DNA from: CAYOBW01 sp964402115
GTDB taxonomy: Bacteria > Verrucomicrobiota > Kiritimatiellia > UBA8416 > CAYOBW01
Reading direction: 5' to 3'
Length of the DNA stretch: 39,816 nucleotides
Assembly (NCBI GenBank): GCA_964402115.1
Contig: CAYOBW010000028.1
Coordinates: 1 to 39,816, forward strand
Part shown: positions 24,177 to 31,208 of the stretch, piece after piece
Numbering within the stretch: the stretch's first letter is position 1
Layout: each line of letters starts with the position of its first letter
Notes under the pieces: generated by a model
Database searches by the model: none
Told to the model about the DNA's origin: nothing
Seen by the model: the letters and a program-made list of their open reading frames with translations, nothing else
Position numbers and translations under genes: made by a program

Positions 24177-24633
24177 CGCCTTCCGCTCCTTCACCCACAC
24201 GTTAGCAGCGGCAGGGTTTGACAGACAAGACGGGATTTTGCCGGCTGGGGGAGGAGCGTGGATCCGGTTTCGCGTGGACCCTGGCACCTGGTACCTGGGC
24301 GGTTGCGTTGCGCCCCGTCTTTCCGAAGCCTGCGGCGCAAGGGCCGGCGCCAGCTCCATGGCGTACACGACGACGGATATCCGGCCCACGTCCTGCGGTT
24401 GGTCAGTGGACGGCGCAGGAGCACCGTCCTGCGTGGGATGGCCCTCCCGGGCCGTCCCGGTGTCCCGGGAAATGGTGGGAGGTGGAGGGTGGGCGGCCTT
24501 TTCGCCTGGCGCCCCCCTGCGGGATGGTGTCGCGATCAGGCGGCACGGGCGACCGCCGGCCTGGAGACGGCGGTCTCCGCCGTTACGGCCCCGCGACTTG
24601 AGCGTTTCGCGTTGAGCGTTGACATTCCCTGGA
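24177..24633. other. 457-bp intergenic region with repeat remnants
   Basis: No gene is supported. Contents are a GC-rich non-coding stretch with several short inverted repeats, and from 24548 to 24588 half of the palindromic element found complete at 30894-31027 and 35834-35969. Open frames on both strands here differ in content from real proteins. Confidence 0.6.
24548..24588. repeat. Half copy of the 134-bp palindromic element
   Basis: The TGGAGACGGCGGTCTCCGCC core and CCGTTACGG edge match one half of the complete copies at 30894-31027 and 35834-35969. The other arm is not recognisable, so this is a decayed or partial copy. Confidence 0.7.
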
Positions 24634-25632
24634 TCATCGGCCCTCGCGGGGCCCCGTGGTCGCAACCACCTCGAAGTCCGAACCCTTCAGTCTCCCGAGT
24701 TCATCCAACCCCTTGATGCGCGCATCGGGCGCAACCGACAGCCGCCAGTCACCCCCGTTGTCGGCCACGAACATGCCGTACTTCTTCAAGCCCTTGAGGA
24801 TGGCCCGGGCATGTGGCGAGAACCCGGCCGTGTCGAAGCTCGCGCGGAGACGGAACCGTTCGCCCATCCGGGGCAGATTCGGATCGACCTTCCTGCTCGC
24901 GAAGTGCGTGGCGGGATAGACATACGCCCGGCGCGTGTTGCGCACGGTGAACCGCATCGCATGTTCCACCATGCCGCGTTCGACTTCGTCAAAGCGAATG
25001 ATGGCGGGGAAGATCGGGAGCCCGGCTGCATCTGACGAGGTCCACCCAGCGGGTCGGAGTTTGTTCGATGCCAGGTCGAACACGGCCGAACAGGCACACT
25101 CCCACCCCGTCTCGCTCTTCCGCCCCTGGTACATTTCGTACAGTCGCCGGTTCGTTGGATCGACGACGATCACGTGCCGGTCGCCTTGCTCCTGCGCCTG
25201 CTGCGCCACCGCCAGCGGACGCCCGTCCAGCGGCCAGTTCTCGACCGGGGCGTTGTCCGGAATCGGGAACGGGCCCGGGTCCGACTCTCCGGGATACGCG
25301 AGGATCCGGAGGGGAACCCGCCGCTGGTTCGCGGGCACCAGGACGAATGCCATGTCCAGGTTGTAGGCCAGTTTCTTGTCGGCCCCGATCGCCGCAATCA
25401 TCTCCTTCGAGTTCTTGAGGACGGGGAGCTTCGAGACATCCTCGTTCCAGGGATTATCCGGCGGGAAGACCTGCAGGCCCGCGAGAATCCGGTCGGCCGC
25501 GGCGGTATTGAACAGCACGGGGGTTGCGAGGGGAGGCAGCGCGGGCTTGCCGGCCGCCAGGGACCCGGTCACCCACCCAAGCGCAACCAGCAGCGCAAGC
25601 AGGACGATGCTGCGAGCTTTGCCCGTGTTCAC
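24634..25632 (-). CDS. Exported protein of unknown function coupled to der
   Basis: A 332-residue protein with an N-terminal signal (VNTGKARSIVLLALLVALGWVTGSLAAG). The mature part has FPPDNPWNEDVSKLPVLKNSKEMIAAIG near the start, FVLVPANQRRVPLRILAYPGESDPGP, a RHVIVVDPTNRRLYEMYQG segment, a GLPIFPAIIRFDEVERGMVEHAMRFTV segment, and MFVADNGGDWRLSVAPD near the end. I know similar conserved exported proteins but no function for them. GTG 25632 is the chosen start: it overlaps the der stop as GTGA (25632-25629), and all protein-like sequence begins there. The open frame extends to 26175 only as an antisense-frame shadow of der. Alternative: a secreted hydrolase of an uncharacterised family. Confidence 0.7.
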   Translation of the reverse strand: MNTGKARSIVLLALLVALGWVTGSLAAGKPALPPLATPVLFNTAAADRILAGLQVFPPDNPWNEDVSKLPVLKNSKEMIAAIGADKKLAYNLDMAFVLVPANQRRVPLRILAYPGESDPGPFPIPDNAPVENWPLDGRPLAVAQQAQEQGDRHVIVVDPTNRRLYEMYQGRKSETGWECACSAVFDLASNKLRPAGWTSSDAAGLPIFPAIIRFDEVERGMVEHAMRFTVRNTRRAYVYPATHFASRKVDPNLPRMGERFRLRASFDTAGFSPHARAILKGLKKYGMFVADNGGDWRLSVAPDARIKGLDELGRLKGSDFEVVATTGPREGR

Positions 25633-27092
25633 CCGCGGCCCCGTGTTCCCCGCGCCCCTTGCCTGTCCCTGCTGCCTCGTGGTGCCACCCTGTCTTCCCG
25701 CCTCTCCTCCGCTTCGTCCGCCGGCGGGCCGGCCTGCTTGCCGTCCTTCCCCTCCTTGCCGTGGTGCGAGCGCAGGTCGAGGATGACGGGCGCCCCTTCG
25801 AGGCCAAAGCGCGTGCGGATGCTGCGCAGGAGGTACTCGCGGTAGGCCGGCACGAGCCGGTGCGGGTGGTTGACGAACAGCCGGATGCGCACCGGTTCGA
25901 CGCCGGACTGTGTGGCGTAGTAGATCTTGAGCCGCCGGCCGTCCACCATGGGGGGATGCACGCGCTGGCACGCGTCGAGCACGACGCGGTTCAGGATGCC
26001 GGTGGGCAGGGTGCTTGACACCTGCGCGGCCACGAGGTCGATGGTCTCGATGCTGCGCCGCACGTTGTGGCCGGTCTTGGCGGAGATGAAGAGCAGCGGG
26101 CAGTGCTTCATGAAAGGGATCGACTGGCGGGCCGCCTTCTCCGCGTCGTGCAGGCGCAGATGCTGCGTGTCCCATTTGTTCATGAGCATGAGGCAGCCCT
26201 TGCCGTGCTCCTGGATCAGGGCGGCGATCTTCTTGTCGTGCGCGGTCGGGCCGTCCTCGGCGCTGAGCATGAGGACGATGACGTCCGCTTCGCGGACCGT
26301 GCGTTCGGCGCGGAAGTGGCTGAAGCGCTCCACGGCGCTGTCGATCTTCCCCACGTGGCGCATGCCGGCGGTGTCGATCAGCAGGTAGTGGCGGGCCTGC
26401 GGGCCGCTGCCCACGGTGAAGGGGATGTCGATGCTGTCGCGCGTCGTGCCGGGAATGGGGGACACGATCACCCGGTCGCTGTGCAGCAGGCGGTTGATGT
26501 AGGAGGACTTGCCGACGTTGGGCCTGCCGACGACGGCCACGCGCAGCGGCTTGGTGGTGGACCGGTTCTCGCCGGGCGGCAGCGCCGCCAGCACGGCGTC
26601 CAGCAGCGGCCCGAAGCCGCGGTCATGCAGGGCCGATACGGCAAAGATCGGGAAGTTCAGCGAAGCGAAGTCGTCGGCGCCCGCTTCGCGGCCTTCGTTA
26701 TCGGCCTTGTTGGCCACGACGAACGTGCGGCAGTTCCGCTTGCGCAGGAGGGTGGCGACGCCGGCGTCGAGCGGGTGCAGGCCGGTTTCGATATCCACCA
26801 CCAGCAGGGCCACCGTGGCGTCGTCCAGGGCGGCTTCCACCTGGGTCCGGACTCCCGCTTCGATGGCGGAAGTGCCTGTCGCGTCCACGTTGCCGAGCCC
26901 GCCGGTGTCGATCAGGTCGAAGCGCTGGTCCTGCCAGCTCACCTCGCGGATCAGGCGGTCGCGGGTCACGCCGCTTTCGGCGTGCACGATGGCCACGCGG
27001 CGATTCGCGATCCGGTTGAAGATCGCGGACTTGCCGACGTTGGGGCGGCCGACGATGGCGACGACGCGTTGAGGCTGCGGAGTAGACGGCAT
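25629..27092 (-). CDS. der: Ribosome-associated GTPase Der (EngA)
   Basis: A 487-residue double GTPase acting in 50S ribosome maturation. First G domain: GRPNVGKSAIFNRIANRR, TRDR, DTGGLG, NKADN. Second G domain: GRPNVGKSSYINRL, TRDS, DTAGMRH, MNKWD. A C-terminal KH-like domain follows (RVHPPMVDGRRLKIYYATQSGVEPVRIRLFVNHP). The last 45 or so residues are a charged, low-complexity tail (HHGKEGKDGKQ... to RGTRGRG) not usual in the family. ATG 27092 begins MPSTPQPQ; an in-frame GTG lies at 27101. It is followed, with a GTGA overlap, by the exported-protein gene and preceded by an MFS gene in the same direction. Confidence 0.95.
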   Translation of the reverse strand: MPSTPQPQRVVAIVGRPNVGKSAIFNRIANRRVAIVHAESGVTRDRLIREVSWQDQRFDLIDTGGLGNVDATGTSAIEAGVRTQVEAALDDATVALLVVDIETGLHPLDAGVATLLRKRNCRTFVVANKADNEGREAGADDFASLNFPIFAVSALHDRGFGPLLDAVLAALPPGENRSTTKPLRVAVVGRPNVGKSSYINRLLHSDRVIVSPIPGTTRDSIDIPFTVGSGPQARHYLLIDTAGMRHVGKIDSAVERFSHFRAERTVREADVIVLMLSAEDGPTAHDKKIAALIQEHGKGCLMLMNKWDTQHLRLHDAEKAARQSIPFMKHCPLLFISAKTGHNVRRSIETIDLVAAQVSSTLPTGILNRVVLDACQRVHPPMVDGRRLKIYYATQSGVEPVRIRLFVNHPHRLVPAYREYLLRSIRTRFGLEGAPVILDLRSHHGKEGKDGKQAGPPADEAEERREDRVAPRGSRDRQGARGTRGRG

Positions 27093-27112
27093 GGTTTTCA
27101 CCCGTGTGTGGC

Positions 27113-27129
27113 CGGACGCTCACCGTCCG
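27113..27129. other. Short hairpin upstream of der
   Basis: CGGACG (27113-27118) and CGTCCG (27124-27129) form a perfect 6-bp stem with a 5-base loop. It lies in the leader of der, with no T-run. Confidence 0.4.
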
Positions 27130-27180
27130 CCCAGTCCGTACGTTACCAGAATGCCGCCCGAACGCAAGGTCGGGAGGCGA

Positions 27181-27206
27181 CTCCCACACTTTGTTAAGTG
27201 TGGGAG
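27181..27206 (-). terminator. Perfect 11-bp hairpin overlapping the MFS gene stop
   Basis: CTCCCACACTT (27181-27191) and AAGTGTGGGAG (27196-27206) pair perfectly across a 4-base loop. The TAA stop of the MFS gene is at 27196-27194, so the end of the gene is part of the stem. No T-run follows on either strand, so termination would be weak or Rho-aided; it may instead stabilise the mRNA end. Confidence 0.5.
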
Positions 27207-28432
27207 TGGGTGCGGACGGCCGGCGCGGACTCGTCGCGGCCGAAGAGGATGAACCACGCGGTGCCGGCGAGGCCGAAGCCGAAGGCCGTCAGGAAGTTGG
27301 CGGCGGGGCTGACGATCCAAAGCCACGCCCCGCCGAAGGCCGCCACGGAGACCACCACGTCGCGCAGCAGGTAGTACAGCCCGAACATGGCGGCCTTGCG
27401 ACCCTCCGGGGCAAGGTCCATGATCAGCGCCTTGCGCGTCGGTTCGCCGAACTCCTTCAGGCCCCTCAGCACGAAGGCTGCAGCCAGCGCGGGGAAGGAG
27501 TGGCAGAAGAGCAGGGACAGCGGGAAGAGCGTGAAGAACACGAACGTCAGCGCCACGAAGGGCTTCTTCGTGGTGCGGTCCGCCAGCCAGGCCACCGGGA
27601 TGTACACGAGTACGGCGGTCGCCATCTCGATCGTTGTCAGCACGCCGAATTGGAATGCCGTGACAGGCTGCGCGACGCTCTTCATGGCCCAGATGACGAC
27701 AAAGGCATAGGGGATCTGCTCGCAGAACCGCACGAGGATATCGGAGATCAGCAACCGCCGCAGCGACGCCGGCATCTCGCGCAGCAGGCGCAGCGGGTTG
27801 CGCTCCGCCGCCGGCCGCCCCCCCGCCCCCGGCGCTTCGGCGGGGATGAGCCGCTGCTGGAGCACCAGCGCCACGCCCGCCAGTGCGAACGCGCCCGCGA
27901 AGGCCAGGCGCACGCCCAGGGCTTCGCCCCAGACGCCGATCAGCGTGCCGCCCAGCAGGGGCCCCAGCGCCATCGGGATCCGTCGCACGAGCGAGTGCAT
28001 GGAGACGCCCATCGTGCGCTTGTGCCGCGGCAGCAGGCGCGCGACGAGGTCCATCGTGGCCGGGAGCGAAATCGCCGTCCATGACAGGAAGAAGAACGAG
28101 CCCGCGATCACCGCCTGCCACGTGGGGATCAGGATCACGACCAGGAAGCCGAACATGGCCAGGAGGTTGAAGATCAGGAGGGCGCGCCGCGTGCCAAGGC
28201 GATCGGAAAGGTAGCCGCCGGGGAACGCGTAGAGCGCCGACAGGAGGTTGTCGAGCCCGTTGAGCAGGCCCACGGAGAGCGCGCCGCCGCCGATGGCCAG
28301 CAGGTAGATGGGCAGGAACCGCTCCGCCATGCGCTCGCCCATGCCGACGAGGACGACCGTGGCCAGCAGCCCGGCCATCCCCCGGCTCAACCCCAGGAAG
28401 GCCGCCGTCGACCGTGCCGTGTGTGAACCCAT
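27194..28432 (-). CDS. Major facilitator superfamily transporter
   Basis: A 412-residue inner-membrane protein with about 12 helices. The loop between helices 2 and 3 is FPGGYLSDRLGTRRALLIF, the MFS signature, and its counterpart in the second half is VAWLADRTTKKPF. Other stretches are LPRHKRTMGVSMHSLVRRIPMALGPLLGG and LRGLKEFGEPTRKALIMDLAPEGRKAAMFGLYYLLRD. The latter pattern is common in drug-efflux-like MFS proteins, but the substrate is unknown. The start is ATG 28432. It precedes der by about 100 bp in the same direction, separated by the hairpin at 27181-27206. Confidence 0.88.
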   Translation of the reverse strand: MGSHTARSTAAFLGLSRGMAGLLATVVLVGMGERMAERFLPIYLLAIGGGALSVGLLNGLDNLLSALYAFPGGYLSDRLGTRRALLIFNLLAMFGFLVVILIPTWQAVIAGSFFFLSWTAISLPATMDLVARLLPRHKRTMGVSMHSLVRRIPMALGPLLGGTLIGVWGEALGVRLAFAGAFALAGVALVLQQRLIPAEAPGAGGRPAAERNPLRLLREMPASLRRLLISDILVRFCEQIPYAFVVIWAMKSVAQPVTAFQFGVLTTIEMATAVLVYIPVAWLADRTTKKPFVALTFVFFTLFPLSLLFCHSFPALAAAFVLRGLKEFGEPTRKALIMDLAPEGRKAAMFGLYYLLRDVVVSVAAFGGAWLWIVSPAANFLTAFGFGLAGTAWFILFGRDESAPAVRTHSHT

Positions 28433-28548
28433 GCCGTCACCCTACAACCGGGCCGGACGTTTGGTCAAGGCGGCAGAGGCGCCGCGCTTGCGTTCACGGG
28501 CAGACTCTGGCACCTTCCCGCCACACGGTATGAGCAGGGGGGCTGGCG

Positions 28549-30744
28549 ATGAAGTTGACGGCAGGGTTGGCACTGGGGCTGGTTTCGTGCGCTTGCGCGG
28601 GATCGGATGTGTATGTGGCCGCGGAGGCGGGAACGGGCGGTGACGGTGGCAGGCACAGGCCCTACCAGACGCTGACGCAGGCGCGGGACAGCATTCGCGC
28701 GGCGCGCAAGGCGGGGACGCTGCCGGGCGGCGAAGCGGTGACGGTGCATGTGGGGCCGGGCGTCTACCGCCTGGAGGCTTCCTTTGAATTGACGGCCGAG
28801 GACGGCGGCACGGCCGGGGCCCCGGTCGTGTATCGCGCGGAGCAGAGCGGCCAGGCGCATATCCGGGGCGGAGTTGCGTTGGAGCCAGCCGCGTTCAAAC
28901 CTGTTACCGACGCGGCCGTGTTGTCGCGGCTCGATCCGGCGGTGCGCGGAAACGTGCGGGTTTGTGACCTCGCGGCCAAAGTGCCGGGCGCGTTCGAGGC
29001 CTTCAGGACCGCGTACCAAGGGGCGCCGGCGGCGCCCTGGCTTTACGTTAACGGCCAGCCCATGACGCTTGCCCGCTGGCCCAACGCCGGCGCGCCGGAG
29101 GCCGGCTGGGCGGGTTTCTCCAAGGCGGTCGACACGGGCCTGCCCCGGGCGGAGGCGACGGACCCCGCGCAGCGCAAGGCGCACCCGGGCGCCTTCGCGT
29201 TCGACGATCCGCGCCCCGCGCGCTGGAACCTGGAGGAGGGCGTCTGGCTGCTGGGCTACTGGACGCACGACTGGAGCGACGAAGTCATCCGCGTCGCCGC
29301 GTACGACAAGGAGCAGAAGGTTATTGCGCTGGCGGCGCCGCATGGCTACGGGATCGCCGGCGGCACGTGGGGCGCCTCCAAGCGCCGGTTCTTCGCGCTG
29401 AATGCGCTCGAGGAGCTGGACGCGCCGGGCGAGTGGTACCTGGACCGCGCGCGCAAGCTCCTCTACTTCCACCCTGCGGGCGCGCTGGACGATGCGGCGC
29501 TCACGCTGGCCACCCTGACCCAGCCGCTGGTGAAGGTGAACGGCGCGAAACACCTGCGGCTGGTTGCGCTGGACTTCGGGTACGGTCATGGGGACGGCAT
29601 CGTCCTGCGGAATGCGGAGCACGTGGAGCTCGCCGGCTGCGTGGTGGCGAACCTGGCCGGCAGCGGCATCGTGGTGGATGGCATGGCGAACACGGTGCGC
29701 TCCTGCGATGTGTTCAACCTCGGCCGGGGCGGCCTCGCGCTCAACGGCGGCGACCGCAAGACCCTGACGCCCGCCAACAACCTGGCGGTGAACAACCACA
29801 TCCACCACTACGGCCTCTTCCAGCGCACCTACGCGCCGGGGATCGGCGTCAACGGCTGCGGGCAGGTTGTGCGCAACAACTGCATCCACGACGCGCCGCA
29901 CAACGCGGTGCTGTACGGCGGCAACGAGCACCTTTTCGAGCTCAACGAGATCTACCGCGTGGTGCTGGAGACCGGCGACGCGGGCGCGTTCTACACGGGC
30001 CGCGACTGGACGAGCCAGGGCAACGTGCTGCGTCACAACTACATTCACGACCTCGGCGGCGGCGAGGCGAAGCACGTGAACACCATGGGCGTGTACCTCG
30101 ACGACTGCGACTGCGGCGACACGATCGAGGGCAACGTGTTCTACCGGGCGGGCCGTGCGATCATGATCGGCGGCGGTCGCGAGAATCCCGTGCTGAACAA
30201 CCTGGTGGTGGATTGCCCCATCGGCCTGCACATCGACGCGCGCGGCATGACCTGGAAGCAGTGGAACGATCCGGGCGATTCGAGCTGGAGCCTGGAGGCC
30301 AAGGCCGACCGGCTCGACTATACCAAGCCCCCCTGGAGCGTAAAGTACCCGCGGCTGGCAGCGATCATGGGCGAGGACCCGCGCGAGCCGCTCAACAACC
30401 CGGTCCGCCGCAATGTCTTCGTCGATTGTGCCCGGCAGGTGTGCGATTTCGACGGCAACGTGAAGAAGCTGCTGGCCAAGTGCGAACTTGCCGACAACCT
30501 GGCGGTCAACACGACCGGCGCGACGAGCGGGGTGGCAAGGGCCGTGGAAATCAAGGGCTTCACCAGCCTCTCCGGCACCAAGAGCGACCCCGTGGATCTG
30601 GGTTTTGCGGACGCCGCCCGCCAGGACTTCGCCCTGCGCCGCAACGCGCGGCTGCTGAAGGAACTGCCGACCTTCGAGAAGATCCCGTTCGCGAAGATCG
30701 GGCTCTGCAAGGACGCATACCGCCGCAAACTGCCGGGGCGGTGA
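28549..30744 (+). CDS. Exported right-handed beta-helix protein, GH141-like
   Basis: A 731-residue protein with a signal peptide (MKLTAGLALGLVSCACAGSDV). The N-terminal part has the pattern DVYVAAEAGTG, YQTLTQARDSIRAARKAG, VTVHVGPGVYRLEASFELTAEDGG, PVVYRAE, shared by GH141 and related parallel beta-helix enzymes. Repeated helix coils follow (LVALDFGYGHGDGIVLRNAEHVELAGCVVANLAGSGIVV) and then ETGDAGAFYTGRDWTSQGNVLRHNYIHDLGG, a segment conserved in the same group. GH141 includes an alpha-L-fucosidase of rhamnogalacturonan-II breakdown and a xylanase. The family is likely but not certain; PL6/GH110-like helices are alternatives. A G-rich stretch precedes ATG 28549. It stands alone between minus-strand genes. 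Confidence 0.75.
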   Translation: MKLTAGLALGLVSCACAGSDVYVAAEAGTGGDGGRHRPYQTLTQARDSIRAARKAGTLPGGEAVTVHVGPGVYRLEASFELTAEDGGTAGAPVVYRAEQSGQAHIRGGVALEPAAFKPVTDAAVLSRLDPAVRGNVRVCDLAAKVPGAFEAFRTAYQGAPAAPWLYVNGQPMTLARWPNAGAPEAGWAGFSKAVDTGLPRAEATDPAQRKAHPGAFAFDDPRPARWNLEEGVWLLGYWTHDWSDEVIRVAAYDKEQKVIALAAPHGYGIAGGTWGASKRRFFALNALEELDAPGEWYLDRARKLLYFHPAGALDDAALTLATLTQPLVKVNGAKHLRLVALDFGYGHGDGIVLRNAEHVELAGCVVANLAGSGIVVDGMANTVRSCDVFNLGRGGLALNGGDRKTLTPANNLAVNNHIHHYGLFQRTYAPGIGVNGCGQVVRNNCIHDAPHNAVLYGGNEHLFELNEIYRVVLETGDAGAFYTGRDWTSQGNVLRHNYIHDLGGGEAKHVNTMGVYLDDCDCGDTIEGNVFYRAGRAIMIGGGRENPVLNNLVVDCPIGLHIDARGMTWKQWNDPGDSSWSLEAKADRLDYTKPPWSVKYPRLAAIMGEDPREPLNNPVRRNVFVDCARQVCDFDGNVKKLLAKCELADNLAVNTTGATSGVARAVEIKGFTSLSGTKSDPVDLGFADAARQDFALRRNARLLKELPTFEKIPFAKIGLCKDAYRRKLPGR

Positions 30745-30893
30745 GAGACATGCCGCCCCGTTGCTGACGGGACATGCTCGCCAGATCGCCTGGCTGGCCC
30801 TGGGCCGAACGGATTTCATCCCTGCGTGGGCACGTTGTTTGGAGTCCTGCCCTTCGGGAGGTCTCCGGCCGTAGTGCGAACGCCTGCGCGGCT

Positions 30894-31027
30894 GTAATGC
30901 CTTAGTGACGCAGGGGGGCATAACGGCGGAGACCGCCGTCTCCACGTTCCGTCGCCTGCCCGCGCGATGGAGACGGCCGTCCCCGGCCGTTACGTTCCAG
31001 GTGCCCCCGGCGTCACTGAGGCACTAC
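30894..31027. repeat. 134-bp palindromic repeat element, complete copy 1
   Basis: The ends (30894-30911 with CTTAGTGACGC and 31010-31027 with GCGTCACTGAGG) are imperfect reverse complements, and inside them two arms (ATAACGGCGGAGACC... and ...GGAGACGGCCGTCCCC) pair around a short centre. The inverse copy at 35834-35969 has the same ends, arms and centre (GGGCAGGCGACG). No protein is encoded, so it is non-autonomous. Its right end lies 7 bp from the stop of the 53-residue gene. Confidence 0.8.
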
Positions 31028-31033
31028 GCGCGG

Positions 31034-31195
31034 CTACTGCGCCCCCGCAGCCCCGTACCAGAGGCGGGCCAGCAGGCCCAGGAACAGCAGGAAGGCCGTC
31101 AGGGCGGCGGCCTTCTGTTCGTCCACCGTCAGGCGCTGCCAGCCGGACTGCATGGCCGTCACAGCCCGTCGCCAGCTCCGGTCGTCGCGTTTCAT
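31034..31195 (-). CDS. 53-residue single-helix membrane protein downstream of leuS
   Basis: A short gene too small for most callers: MKRDDRSWRRAVTAMQSG, then WQRLTVDEQKAAAL and one transmembrane helix (LTAFLLFLGLLARLWYG), ending GAAGAQ and TAG (31036-31034). ATG 31195 has GGAG eight bases upstream and lies 13 bp after the leuS stop, so it is likely the last gene of that operon. The LT-x2-E-Q...FLLFLGLLARLW pattern recalls the membrane segment at the start of ComEA-like proteins in related bacteria, but the DNA-binding helix-hairpin-helix part is missing; that link is weak. It ends next to a repeat element, which could have truncated it. Confidence 0.55.
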   Translation of the reverse strand: MKRDDRSWRRAVTAMQSGWQRLTVDEQKAAALTAFLLFLGLLARLWYGAAGAQ

Positions 31196-31208
31196 CGGGA
31201 CTCCGCGC

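Noticed and set aside
25633..26175. An N-terminal extension of the exported protein upstream of der's end
   Set aside because: It is antisense-frame shadow of der; protein-like sequence starts at GTG 25632, which also overlaps the der stop.
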